From NCBI GenBank assembly GCA_030386875.1, contig CM059563.1, positions 45,228,102 to 45,292,101 on the forward strand: a stretch of DNA of 64,000 nt, written 5' to 3'. The first letter of the stretch is position 1. Every line of letters begins with the position of its first letter. Positions 11,641-22,784 of this stretch are shown here, piece after piece. The notes below the pieces were generated by a model. The model saw only the letters and a program-made list of their open reading frames with translations. It did not search any database and was not told where the DNA came from. Source of the stretch: Morinoia aosen. Lineage: Eukaryota; Arthropoda; Malacostraca; Amphipoda; Talitridae. The position numbers and the translations under genes were made by a program.

Positions 11641-11879
11641 TTTAACATGTTTTCTGTGAAGGGACCCACCGATGGTCACTGACGGGATTTGCGAAATGAT
11701 GCTGACCAACCTGCAGTAAATTTTTCAATTAGTTTTAATACCTAATGAAAATTAATAGAAGGTAACATCTATTTAATATTCGTTATTGCAAAATTGACCT
11801 CTGAAATTAACTCTAATTTGAATTTGATGTAGAACTTTAGTTTAACCCGCCCTGTTTAAAACGCAGTTAACGTGTTTAA
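11641..11879 (+). mobile_element. MITE-like element, group B copy 1
   Basis: Begins TTTAACATGTTTTCTGTGAA and ends GCAGTTAACGTGTTTAAA, an imperfect terminal inverted repeat around TTTAACAYGTT. A subterminal GGGACCCACCGATGGTCACT matches the CCACCGGTG block of copies at 22556, 25598, 35188, 43287 and 56675. The interior shares AATTTGAATTTGA- and AACTTTAGTTT-like segments with them. There is no open frame, so it is non-autonomous. A TTAA-type (piggyBac-like) origin is inferred from the termini only. Confidence 0.7.
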
Positions 11880-14811
11880 ATGGTGAAATATAAAAAAGAT
11901 AAGTTGTACCTCCAACACAAACAAAAAATTCTTGAGAAATTGTCAGTCCAAAGATGAGAACATTTTTTGACGGATCGTGTATTTTCATAAAGCAGATAAG
12001 ACGACTTTAAAACGGACGGAATTTATTTAAATCATCATCACTAGGCCACCTCTACTGTACTTTGAGTTCCAAAAAAATAACAAAAAAAATTAGTTTTGCG
12101 CTCAAGAGCCTGTACCTCTTAACATGGACGGGAAATATACATAGATCCATTTACATAGTCTTTTTGCAGTACGTTCTACATCCAGTGCGTGAGAAAGAAA
12201 TGTACCTGATCTATGAAGCCCAAATCTTACGTGAACTAACCTGCACTTCGTTTCATCATCTCACTTGCAATATTTTCGGCCTTCAGAAATTTCTGTGGAT
12301 TTGATTCCCTTTCGTATTTCCAAGACAGGAGTTGGAAATGATGCGTGCTGCACCCGAGGGAATTCACTGCTTCTTTTCGACCCTCAAAAAATCTGAAGAA
12401 AATAAAACCGCGACTCCAGCGTAGATCGCTTCGTTCAGTTTTAAAGCACTCACAATTAAGTGGAAAAATTCTGAGGAAATTGTTAATGCTCGAAAAATAG
12501 ATCAGAGGAACATATTTTCTTCTCAGAGAACTGACAGCGGCAGAGAAAAGAAAAGGGTTCTATTAGGAGCAAATTTCCTGAATAAAAAAGTATCTCCAGG
12601 ATGAGCGCAAGTGATTTTGTTCATCAGAACGTCCTGAAACTTTTGCTTGTTCTGCCAGCGCGCTTGAACAGAACTGTGAAATAATACGCGAACTAAAATA
12701 AAGGATGTCTAACATAATATTTTTTTTATATTTCACTTTTCAAATGCAGAGTCATTCATAAACTACACTATTTTCAAGTTTTATTTTACACAAAAGAAAT
12801 TTAATTTCTCACAAGCGGAAAACAAAATCACAGTTACGAAAAGTTAATTTCACATGTATCACAGTTGGAACTTCTGCGAATATATCACCGTTTCAAAAAA
12901 GATTTATTGTCCTCTATTGCTTTGAAGATTTTATCACATGCAGAAAACCCCGTAATGAAGTATAACAAGATATCCGTAAACGATAAAAAGAAGAATTTGC
13001 GAAGCCTTCAATGAAGAAAAAATTGAAGAGAAATTGATAAAAACTTGGGGATTAATGCTTGCACAGGTTATGATTGGAAACGAAATGAGCAACCTGAGAC
13101 GACGAAAAAGGGAGGATCAAACACCAATAGAACAGAAGAAACCACATCGTCGGTCATACTGAGAAATATGCATACGCTAGTAACTCATGTGGAAGTCGCC
13201 ACAATAATAATGAGTGGATTCAGTTTACCTGCATGTGTTGCCACAATCAAGAACTGGTAGGATAGTCAACTGATTTCCTTGAAAATCTGCGTCCAATGAT
13301 TAACAAAGCCAACGCTCTCGATAACAGAAATAAAAGAGCACAACGCGTGAGAAATTTATTTCTACCTCAAGCAAATGAAATAACATTAATTTGAATAATT
13401 AAGTGAAAAGGAGAGAACTAAAAATACCGTATAAAACATTTACTCGAATTTGAAATTGCGAGTGAAACAGTAAAATTAAACGTCTCGAGCATTCGCTTCA
13501 GCAAATGAAATTTACCTGAAAAGATATGGCATAAATTTGAAAGATGATGAACTGAAATAACTAATTTTAAAGCGATCTGTTAACTATGGACAACGGAAAT
13601 AAACTAAGTTGGTTGTTTAAATTGGCTTATTTCTTAAAATGAATAAAGACTTTAAATTTCTGATATCGATAAAAATTTTGATCTAGTTAGAACTTTAAAA
13701 TTACTAATGTTAAACGGGCCATTACACTGCTCAGAATGATCCCTGATAGCTGAATATGAAGGGCTGGATAAAATATTTCCTGTGTGGTAACTCCTACCTC
13801 GATGCACAGCCACCCTACAGCCTAGAGTACGTGAAGTCATTGCGACGTACTCAGATGCACATCGCGCACAACAAAATCTGTAAATTAGGGAGGCCTGCAT
13901 CGTGGTAGGTAGGTAAGAAGCATGTTTTTGAAACGGGAAAATTACCCTATGTTAAAACCATTAACTAAAACTACCATAAAATTTATTCCTGGAAAGTATT
14001 CGTTAAACAGTGCTGAAATATCTTTCATTTCTTCCGACTGAGACCCAAAGTACAAAAACGAAACAAATCGAACGTCCTCAAAGATTGGTTCACCACAAGG
14101 GAGTTTCAATTTCTTTTCTAAAAATTAACCAATTTGAGGCTCGATTAAACGTGTAGAAAAACCATGCTAACGGAAATTTTTTTCAAGAAGGTGAAATAAA
14201 AAGGTGAAATAATTTAAATGATGATATGAATTTCAAGCTGTATTGTCGTCGTTAAAACAGAAAATCTAAAATCTAACAAGAAAATTGGAGCAAGATTAAC
14301 AGTAGTGCTACCTACCAGCAAAGCCGAAAATCTGCACTGTACAGGAGCAATGACTGACGTAAGAACGCTTCATTTCACAACACGACGAGGAACCTTCAAA
14401 TATGAAAATTTAATGAATTGATCGAAGAACTCATCAAGATATGAACTATTCATGGGATAGAGAAGCCAACATTATTCATTGACAGTGCTCCGTGTCGTAC
14501 ACTCGTGGAGTCAGGTGCAGAAGACCCCAGAAATGTGCAATTGCTTTGCCTTGGTCTGTATTCGTTCCTTTCAAATCCAATTGAACTTGGTTGCTGCACT
14601 CTTCGTTAAAATAATATTCCCACAATTTGTTGCTTGCTTAGTGCGTTTGCACGTTGCCCTTCAAATGGCTTCAAATTTCTGTCTTTTTCAGTTTATCTAT
14701 ATTGCCTAAAATTCATTTGAATGTAATTCTATTAACTGTAAGAAAACTTTTATTGGATAAGTGTTAACTCTGAATAAAAAAACAGGCCACCATTTTTAGC
14801 GGTGGGCATAC
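11880..14811. other. Unique AT-rich intergenic DNA
   Basis: About 2.9 kb with only short frames (at most about 82 codons) showing no domain or codon bias I can recognise. No tandem array, terminal repeats or RNA gene is visible. Real exons separated by introns cannot be excluded by eye. Confidence 0.5.
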
Positions 14812-15010
14812 TCTTACGTTGCTGTGTAATTACCAATATAATGAAATGAACTATTTTTTTTCTGAAAAATAAACTTTGAGCCAACTTGCGCGTTGCAATT
14901 TAAAAGTTTACGACGGATATCAAACGTAGGAGAACAGATTTTACACACGGGTTCATAATTTTACGAACCGGACATTCTAGTTTTAAAATTAGCCAATGAA
15001 TTTAAATATC
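14812..15010. repeat. Dispersed repeat, copy 2 (matches 8818-9030)
   Basis: Collinear, diverged match to 8818-9030. It is flanked by related hairpin-forming motifs: CCACCATTTTTAGCGGTGG upstream near 14787 and CCGCCATTTTTTTGCGG downstream near 15073, each followed within about 10 bp by a TACG-containing tract. These might mark the ends of an element, but no target-site duplication was found. Confidence 0.6.
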
Positions 15011-15392
15011 TAACATAAAGGCAAATATTTTCAATGCATGATTTGAAGAACCGACACCTTGCAGAACACAAAGTGATGCCGCCATTTTTTTGCGGCACGA
15101 GTACGTTAAGTGTGTACAAATCTGTACACAACACGAATTGTTGGCGTTCACAATTTTTCGATTTCAAGTGAAAAAGGGCACCAAAAAACGAATGTGAATT
15201 TACCCATTATTGTAATTATATGTACATGCAACACAGTACTGGTACTGTCACAGTTGATGATTGTGTTACGAGTTAGAGGTATAGTTTAGTGGAAACTGAT
15301 CTGAATTATCTCAACTACGTACTATATATGTCACTGTACTGTTTATGTAACCTATCTGTATTAATGATCTGTACTATGTTCTATGTACACTG
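15011..15392. other. Unique spacer
   Basis: AT-rich sequence with scattered GTACTGT/TGTACT words that grade into the 76-bp tandem repeat downstream. No gene seen. Confidence 0.5.
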
Positions 15393-15629
15393 TACAAGAC
15401 TATTGTACTGTGTTATTTCATTAGCAGATTTTTCCACTATATCAGTCATTATAAATAGATTATAATCCAGAAACATACAGGACTATTGTACTGTGTTCCA
15501 CAGATTTTTCCAATATTTCAGTCATTATAGATAGATTATAATCCAGAAACATACAGGACTATTGTACTGTGTTCCACAGATTTTTCCAATATTTCAGTCA
15601 TTATAAATAGATTATAATTCGGAAACATA
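15393..15629. repeat. 76-bp tandem repeat, three copies
   Basis: Three direct copies containing ACTATTGTACTGTGTT, CAGATTTTTCCA, CAGTCATTATA and AGATTATAATCC. The second and third are nearly identical; the first carries a short ATTTCATTAG variation and the last ends in AATTCGG. Confidence 0.9.
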
Positions 15630-16355
15630 AAGTTACAGTCACACTGGTATTCTGGTATTCACTTTACAGGGTGTAACCAAAAAGGGAGAGATATGAAATT
15701 AAATTAACGAACTGAGCATTGTATTGGTGGTATTATTTATGATTTGTGTTAGTATTTTATGAGCGTTAGATTTGTATGCTTCGTGTATGATATGTACAAA
15801 AATTATCCAAGTATAACATTAGTATTATATTAGCGCCAGCATAGTCCATTGGAGGATGTTCAATATCTTTTGATTGGACATTGGAGGATATTCAACTAAA
15901 GTATGTAAAATGCATAACTTAGCTTCTCTGAGGTGTACGACGAGCGTGTCTTTGGTACTGGCTGCAATGTAACTAGAATTTTTCCAGGTATTAATTCATC
16001 ACGTATGGATATCGAATAATGCCCCTGATCTTACCCCAATAATGCCCCTGATTTAAACATCATGCTTACGCTCGTGTGGTAGAGGAAGCTGAATCATGGA
16101 TCCGCTCATCGAACACTTTTGTCTGTTCCATTCGACTTTAATTTCCCTGTCTGATACTGAAAGCGTGAAGCGGTAAATACAAACCACCGAACAGAAGTAG
16201 AAATAAACACACGACGGCCAAGGTTATGTATGACACTACTGGTAATCTCTGAACATAATGCTAGTGCTTCTATGGCGTAATATAATTTCTCTGTAGGCAT
16301 CACATTTGTATTGTGAAGGTATAAAATTTGCACTCAGTGGGCATGGTGATTGTTT
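15630..16355. other. Unique spacer
   Basis: AT-rich intergenic DNA. It contains a TTTACAGGGTGTAACC motif near 15663 resembling the ACAGGGTGT ends of some insect transposons, but no matching partner end was found. Two near-direct ATAATGCCCCTGAT words sit at about 16017 and 16038. Confidence 0.5.
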
Positions 16356-16590
16356 TGTGTTAGCATAATGCCTTTATTATGTTAGCATAATACCTACATA
16401 TTGTAAGCCTAATGCCTGCTTGGATTTTGTAAGCACAATGCTTTATTCTTTAGGTATAATGCTTCTATTCTGTAGGTATAATGCTTTTATTCTGTAGGTA
16501 TAATGCTTTTATTCTGTTAGTAAAATGCTTATATTCTGTAAGCACAATGCTCGTATTATGTGTGTGTAATGCTTACATTCAGTAGGCATC
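16356..16590. repeat. 22-bp degenerate minisatellite (about 10 copies)
   Basis: Degenerate tandem unit around TAGGTATAATGCTTTTATTC with variants GCATAATGCC, GCACAATGCT and GTAAAATGC. The middle copies (16450-16510) are almost identical and the edges are diverged, consistent with expansion from the centre. Confidence 0.9.
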
Positions 16591-16599
16591 ACCACCATA

Positions 16600-16870
16600 C
16601 TGTACAAGCAACAGTGCACAGCAGAGCTAGCGTTCCCGCTACAAAGGCCAGCGCCGCTGCGGCGCTCCTAACACGCCAGCGCTCGCTCGCCTCCAGTCGT
16701 TGCCTGCCGCAGACGCGCCAAATATTCTACGGCTGCTCTTCCATTTCCGCTTCTGGCTTTTGTGCTGATAAAAAAATTGCCATTGCTTTGCCTCTGCCGC
16801 AGCAAAATTACGTAACGAGAACAAACGACTGGCAATCATAGCGGCATCTCCCTGGCAAGGGCTGGGGGTG
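16600..16870. other. Local GC/CpG-rich pocket
   Basis: About 270 bp clearly richer in GC and CpG than its surroundings, including CCAGCGCCGCTGCGGCGCTC near 16649 and GCCGCAGACGCGCC near 16707. Overlapping frames on both strands are short (at most 93 codons) with no domain. It could be a gene-associated CpG-rich segment or part of a mobile element; nothing decides between these. Confidence 0.4.
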
Positions 16871-17604
16871 CCCTGGTGCTGTGTTTCAGAACAGGAAGCT
16901 TGTGAGCAATGTTTGATTTGAAAATGACCGCCGTGTTGAGGGAAAAACTTGTGGCAGACAACCGGGCTCGAATTTCAGAGTTTCATTTCCACAGAACGAA
17001 GGAAAGAGGTTTGGGAGTGTAGAAATGTTTTAAAATGCAAAATAGGCCGAAAGATTTTGTTTTCTATTCAACACACAAGGAAATGGAATAAAGGTGGGAA
17101 TATCTTGCCTGGAAAATATGCCTTTAATTTTTAACTGGCCACCAATTTTGTTCGTGGACGGCATTTTTGAAAAAGAAACCATTTCCGTCTATTTAATGAT
17201 GTTTAAGTTGTTTAGTTGGGGAATGCTCTAATATGGAGGCCTTTAAGACAAAATGCCTTTAAAGTTGTCTGGTCTGAGTAAAAGAGGTCCATCTGAGGAA
17301 GCAATTCAAGCGGCCGTTGATTGCTTATTTATGGGTGAAGATCTGACCTTTATGGGGCCCTCATGGGAACGCAGGGATTGGAAATAAGGACAGGGTGCAG
17401 GATGGTCTGTTTTACGGAGCCATAAGGAGATGCAGAACTTGGATGCGAGAACTGCTCTTTTATGGAGCAATAGAAGCAAGCGCAGAAGTTGTGATGGAGA
17501 TCTATTATTTTAATGGGCAATCTGGAGCTCCATCTTGGTTTGATAAAAGTGCCACGCACATCTCAGGAACTGTATTAGGTTGCATAGTGTTTCAACGCCA
17601 AAAG
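16871..17604. other. Intergenic DNA with weak ~54-bp repeats
   Basis: Mostly unique. From about 17345 to 17550 a weak repeat is visible: TTTATGGGGCCCTCATGGGA, TTTACGGAGCCATAAGGAGA, TTTATGGAGCAATAGAAGCA and TTTAATGGGCAATCTGGAGC recur every 50-60 bp, each followed in part by a GCAGAAGTTG-like segment. No gene is supported. Confidence 0.45.
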
Positions 17605-17976
17605 ATTAGATTATAAGTTAGTTTCAGTCTCCCTAACTACAACAAAGGTGTTCCAAAGAGACGATGCTTGAAGGCACAATTTAGGATGGAGCTAGGGAAT
17701 GTGGAATCTACAGTATACTCAAGGTGTGTTCTCACACAAAATCCCCTGCGCTTAGAAACAACAGTTAGAGAAGGAGGGTTATGAAACAAGATAAATGTCG
17801 AAGAAGAAAGTAATAGGCGCTAAAAAACAGAACAAAAGTGAACCGAAAAATGGTTCGTTACAAAGAAACCTATTTATTTCCAAAAAAAGAAGACCAGACT
17901 AACTTTCAGTTTGGGATCACACATCTTCACCCTGAGAGCTTTAATTCCAACAGTTGCATCCCCCGAGGAAGGAAGA
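17605..17976 (-). mobile_element. SINE-like element copy 1
   Basis: Diverged member of the window's SINE-like family, read on minus. The plus-strand left side (GATTAGATTATAAGTTAGTT) is the 3' tail and the right side near 17976 (CCCCCGAGG) is the 5' head. Shared internal blocks include CTCCCTAAC near the tail, GAAGAAGAAAGTA, GTGAACCGAAAAA and AACTTTCAGTTTGGG. No clear target-site duplication is seen, consistent with age. Confidence 0.8.
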
Positions 17977-18895
17977 TCACAAGGAACAGATTCCCATAAA
18001 AGCTTGAACCGAACTTCAACACCGGTTTAAAAGCTCCGTATTTTTATGCCACACCTCAAATTCTGCCGCAATGAAAGGAGCGCTCTGGTCACTGCTTGAG
18101 AACAAAACAGGCGGCAACAACAGCGCAAATCATCGGCTGGGCAATGCAGAAAAAGTGAGCTAAGTTAGTGGAGACGAAGAGATTAGGAGATCAGTAATTA
18201 CCTTTGAAGTGGCCCTTCACTAAAAAATACAAAATGGAAGCTGCCCATATGTTCCTCCACAAACAGCAACTTTTTTCCAAGTCTACCTTACGAAACGCCG
18301 ACTGAATCGTGTCTGAAATATGCGGTTTTTGAAGAGCTGTGATGCAGCCTTGCATTTTCCCTCTAGATCTGCTGTAGATCGTTTCGAAATGTTTTCAAGT
18401 GAATCATTTCGAAAACCTTTTCGGCTGTTGAAGACTTATTGTATGGTCCATAATTTTCCCTTCATACATCACTTGAACTTTTTACCTACCCTTTCGGGGA
18501 AGATGTGAGGTCCCGAACTGGAAGTCAAGTAGACCATCCCTCTGTTGTGATGCAATAGGTGTGTTGCTTCGTCTCTGACCCCTTTTTTAAGTTCACTGCA
18601 GTCCTTTTTCAGTACTTATTACTTTCTTCTTCAACTTTTTTCTTACTTTATAAATTTATTCCAACCTCTGGCGAGTCGCGCTGGCGAGTCGCGCTGACTC
18701 AATTCACGGCTCTTGAAAAATATATGAAATAATCAATATATAATTTATATAATATACGTTAACTTGAAGTAGCTGCGGCTCTCTCAATTAAAGCATTAAC
18801 CGAAGTGGTTCGCTTGCGAAAATTAGTGATTGACACTATTTTCGATGATGCTTCTTCCTTCCTCTTTTGGGAACACTAATGTTGCTGCTCAAGAG
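17977..18895. other. Unique intergenic DNA
   Basis: Short frames only (at most 62 codons). A small local direct repeat of TGGCGAGTCGCGCTG lies near 18668-18700. No gene seen. Confidence 0.5.
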
Positions 18896-19154
18896 GCTTT
18901 ACACGTTGACTCCAATTGTGCGGTTGCAGTTTGATTAGGCTAAAAGAATTCATTTTGAAAACCCGGCTTTTCTGCTCTAATACATTTTCAACCTTTTTGA
19001 AAAGTGCAAAGAATAATGTGTTACCTTTTACTCTAAAATTGATTTCGGAAATGGTAGCAAAATAGTTGAAATGTTATTTACATATTCCGGCAGGTAAATG
19101 AGCAATTCGCCTACTGGTACACATATGTACCACTTCAGAGTCAACGTGTTAAGC
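18896..19154 (-). mobile_element. MITE-like element, group A copy 1
   Basis: Terminal inverted repeats of 17 bp with one mismatch: GCTTTACACGTTGACTC at 18896-18912 and the reverse complement of GCTTAACACGTTGACTC at 19138-19154. The right subterminal part (AGCAATTCGCCTACTGGTAC, then ACATATGTACC) matches copies at 27952-28224 and, reversed, at 62774-63051. It is about 259 bp with no open frame. Target-site duplication is unclear. Confidence 0.75.
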
Positions 19155-19815
19155 TAACTTACACTCTAGCCGAATTACTATCTTTTATTCTCCTTAGATA
19201 CCCGCTGAATTCTCGACAATTTGGAAACTACCGAGTGAAATTCAAATTTTAAAACTTTGGCGAGCGATTTTTTTTATTCCAGTTAAAGTCTTCAAAGAGT
19301 ATGGATGAAAATTAGCAATTTTCAGCCATGTTCGCCCAGAAGAAGTAAGTTTCTTATCACACCTCGGAACACTTCAGTGCGCTACCGTCACTAAAAGGAG
19401 GATTGTTATTCCAAGTTACCACCTCGTGCTAGTACAGAGCACCGAAAATTTACTTAGAGTATCGTTCACTTACAAAAAACATCATATTACAAAGCACCAA
19501 AGCACCATCCACAAATTCAGTTTTTCAGAAAGCGAATCTCCTGAAGATTACATGAGCTAGAACGTTGCTGTCGACTTAAGAAATTTTCATGAAGAGAAAA
19601 ATTACATCACATCCTTAGGGAGAACAATGATAGTTTTAACTCCTAGGAAAACAATTTCAGAATTTTCTTACACTACCCTGAATTCGTTTCCACACGAGGA
19701 GTTTCTTTATTATTTCTGATTTTGGGAGCGCAAAGGAAGCTGAAAATTGAACTTTGTTTTCGCCGCCCGCGTCTCATCCATCACACTTCTTCTTCCCTCG
19801 GAGTCAATTAACAGA
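19155..19815. other. Unique AT-rich spacer
   Basis: No gene, terminal repeats or tandem structure seen. A 214-codon minus frame that starts at 20354 and ends at 19710 crosses the 11-bp array and is a product of it. Confidence 0.55.
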
Positions 19816-20275
19816 TCTTCGTGAGGTCCTCGTGAGGTCCTCTTGAGGTCCTCTTGAGGTCCTCTTGAGGTCCTCTTGAGGTCCTCTTGAGGTCCTCTTG
19901 AGGTCCTCTTGAGGTCCTCTTGAGGTCCTCGTGAGGTCCTCGTGAGGTCCTCGTGAAGTCCTCGTGAGGTCCTCGTGAGGTCCTCGTGAGGTCCTCGTGA
20001 GGTCCTCGTGAGGTCCTCGTGAGGTCCTCGTGAGGTCCTCGTGAGGTCCTCGTGAGGCCCTCGAGAGGCCCTCGTGAGGCCCTCGTGAGGCCCTCGTGAG
20101 GCCCTCGTGAGGCCTTCGTGAGGCCCTCGTGAGGTCCCCGTGAGGTCCTCGTGAGGTCCATGTGAGGTCCTCGTGAGGTCCTCGTGAGGTCCTCTTGAGG
20201 TCCTCGTGAGGCCCTCGTGAGGCCCTCTTAAAGGTCCTCGTGAGACCTTCGTGAGGCCCTCGTGAGCTTCGGTGA
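19816..20275. repeat. 11-bp minisatellite, near-palindromic unit
   Basis: About 42 copies of GAGGTCCTCGT with variants GAGGTCCTCTT (a run at about 19840-19925) and GAGGCCCTCGT (20055-20130 and 20205-20225). GAGGTCCTC is self-complementary except at its central base, so either strand can pair with itself along the whole array. Because 11 is not a multiple of three and the minus unit lacks stops, three minus frames read as the 11-residue period GPHEDLTRTSR. These are not genes. Confidence 0.95.
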
Positions 20276-20562
20276 GGCTTAATAGACTTGTGAGGCTTAT
20301 GAGGCATATGGGACAAGTAAAAATTTTGCAAAACATTCGTAAAAAAATTTGCAAATCATTTTCGTGAGATTTTCATGGGACGCTAATGAGATTTTTTTGA
20401 GACTTTGGTGCAATTTTAAAATTCTATAGCAAGGTCTGTGTGAGGTTTACAACTTATTTTTGAGGCTAACGTGCGGTCTGTAAAGAACTTTGTAGTTGTA
20501 TGCGTGCGTGAAGGGTATTTTGAAAACGCGCAGGCTTATCGAAACGGCTTCTGTAAAGGTGA
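20276..20562. other. Decaying edge of the 11-bp array
   Basis: Past the clean array, GTGAGG/GTGAG words recur with growing divergence (GTGAGGCTTAATAG, CGTGAGATTTTC, TGAGACTTTGG, GTGTGAGGTTTAC) to about 20480. This looks like old mutated copies on one side of the array. Confidence 0.5.
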
Positions 20563-20957
20563 AGTGTAATACAAACAGATTAGATTAGATTATAAGTTAG
20601 TTTAAGCCTCCCTAACCGCTGCAAAAACAGAGCGTATCGAAGAGAGGAAGGAGGAAGGCACCATTTAGTATGGAGATAAGAAAATGAGGAATCTATGCAG
20701 AAAGGGCATAGAAACAGTAAGATGGGAAAGAAGTTCATGAAATAAGATGAAAGTTGAAGAAAAAAGTCAGAGGTGCTGAAAAACAGGACAGTAGTGAACC
20801 GAAAAAAGGTGGTCCTTAACATAACAAAAAACATTTTATTTCAACAAAAAGAAGGCCTACCTAACTCTCAGCTCGGGCCCTCACATTTTTCCCCTGGGAG
20901 CGCTAATTCCCATAGATACAATAGTTGTATCCCCCTGAGGGGAGTGTAATACAAACA
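20563..20957 (-). mobile_element. SINE-like element copy 2 with 15-bp target-site duplication
   Basis: Best-defined copy: body 20578-20942 (365 bp) between perfect duplications AGTGTAATACAAACA at 20563-20577 and 20943-20957. The plus right end is constant among copies (CCCCCTGAGGGG) and abuts the duplication; the left end is an AT-rich tail (GATTAGATTAGATTATAAG) that varies. This places the 5' end on the right and transcription on minus. The head has three successive hairpins in plus notation: CCCCTGAGGGG, GATACAATAGTTGTATC and GGGAGCGCTAATTCCC. A GGGCCCGAGCT segment on minus is only weakly B-box-like and no clear A box was found, so the head origin is unresolved. A minus frame of 84 codons inside is incidental. 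Confidence 0.9.
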
Positions 20958-21483
20958 CTTAAGATCTAGGAATAAAAATATATTTTTAATTGAACACTTC
21001 AATTCCACAAATTATGCTCTCTAATAAACTATATAAACACATTCATCGAAGATATTAAAACCAATCAAATACATGGTATCAATTTAGCAATTAATGCACG
21101 ATATTAAATAGTTTATGAAGGACAAATAGAAAACATTAACACTTCACCGAATTATTAGCCCCTTTCCTGCATGCTCTTCCTTGTATTGACAGCAAATGGA
21201 AGGCTAGAGCGCACGCCGACCCTACTGAGCACGAATTACAATTTACCTACCACACGCGCATGAGAATTTCTATCAGGTCTTTGTGAGTAATTTGTAGGTT
21301 TTTATTTGCGCTTTGTCTCTGAGTTACGTGAGCGCCATCTTAGACCTTCAATGGATTTGTGTCTAAAGAATATTACTTCTCTGATTTTCGGGGTAATTAT
21401 TGAGAAGTTCCAAAGTTCTGTGGCGTACATCTCTCGGACATGTGAGCCTTGGAAAGGCTTCACATGACAACCGTTTTCATTTA
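20958..21483. other. Unique AT-rich spacer
   Basis: Intergenic DNA between the SINE-like copy and the 27-bp repeats. No supported gene; minus frames enter the 27-bp repeat. Confidence 0.5.
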
Positions 21484-21923
21484 AAAATCTTGGCGGTATC
21501 AATAGCACATGGAACGATGGCGGTATCAATAGCACAAGAAGCGATGGCGGTATCAATAGCAAACGGAACGATAGCGGTATCAATAGCACATAGAACGATG
21601 GCGGTATCAATAGCACACGGAACGATGGCGGCATCAATTGCACTAAGAACGATGGCGGTATCAATACCACGTATAGAGTCACCGAACAGACCGCCGCACG
21701 TCACGACATCAAAGCCGCCAAATGCTGCCGTGAGCGAGGCCAATTGAGACAGCGCAGTCGGACCGCTCGCCCCATCCCATGCCGGGACGCTTGCTGGCAA
21801 CCAACCGTAATTTTTAAAGCCATATTTCGACCGGGAAATTGCTTCTAACTGACCGGCAATTTTTGCCGTTTGAGTGATCATTTCTGTGGCTGTTCGCGCT
21901 AAATACTCCTGATGAGCTTCCAT
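21484..21923 (-). other. 148-codon ORF with seven 27-bp repeats (uncertain coding)
   Basis: From 21484 to about 21675 a 27-bp unit (ATGGCGGTATCAATAGCAC plus eight bases) repeats seven times. On minus it encodes nine-residue repeats AIDTAIVPC. The minus frame continues upstream to 21923 through about 80 non-repetitive residues beginning MEAHQEYLARTATEMI, with WLPASVPAWDGASGPTALS further on. This GC-richer unique part (21680-21900) is the least array-like frame near here and could be a coding relic, but I recognise no family and no intron or neighbour supports it. The repeat part itself is a minisatellite. Confidence 0.35.
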
Positions 21924-22555
21924 TTGGGGGACTCGGCATTTAGGAATTAAACTTTAAGTTGTGATGTACCCTTGGAGAGAAAAATAGCCATGTAGATGCG
22001 TACTTTAAAATTATTAACGTTATATCGACTCTTTTTCCACAACAAAGGGGATTTTTGAGAGCGAGAAGAAGTAATCGTATAAACGGACGGTAGAAAATAA
22101 GGAATCAATATACAAAATGTGTTTCCAAGCAGGATACTTGGTGCACAGATATAACAAGGTAAAAAACAAAAGGAAAAACAAAATACAACGAAGAGGAAGT
22201 GAAGAAAGCATGAAATTTTAAAGAAGCTAAGTGGGGACGAAAGACCGACTAAAGTAAAGTTCAGGTAACTTAACAATATCTTCATCGCATAAGCTGGACC
22301 CCATTGCATAAGATAGACACATCTAACTAACCTAAACTTTTGGACATGAGCAGCGAGGGTTTCTAAGAATAAAATTGAGTTTTTCATACGCAGATTGATT
22401 TTTTCAAAATGATATTTGGCTCTAAAGCCCTCTCTGTTTGAAAAATTTCATCAGGAGAACGTCAGAATTAGGAATTTTGGGCTAAAAAATCGGCAGTCCA
22501 CCACTGTGCTCGCAGATCTCGCAGTAGACTTGATTTTAGTAGGGGTTTAACAAAT
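21924..22555. other. Unique AT-rich spacer
   Basis: A minus frame at 21947-22387 (146 codons, phenylalanine- and leucine-rich) spans AT-rich DNA and shows no recognisable domain. It may be chance. Nothing else seen. Confidence 0.45.
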
Positions 22556-22784
22556 CTAACACGTTTCCTGCGAAGGGACCCACCGGTGATCACTGAAGGG
22601 ATTTTCGTATTGGTTTTTACCGATCTGAAGTCGTTGACTCAATTTTTATAAATGTCTAACAATTGCCATTTGAAGGCACGATCCAGTTAACGTTTGCTGT
22701 ATTCAAAATTGTTTAGTACAATTAACTTTGAATTTACACTGAATATTGAACTTGCGTCTAACCTATCACAGGAAATGTGTTAAC
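22556..22784 (+). mobile_element. MITE-like element, group B copy 2
   Basis: Terminal inverted repeats TAACACGTTTCCTGCGA (left) and TTAACACATTTCCTGTGA (right, reverse complement), followed inside the left end by GGGACCCACCGGTGATCACT. The interior GATCCAGTTAACGTTTGCT is shared with copies at 35188 and 43287. About 229 bp, non-coding. Confidence 0.8.
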
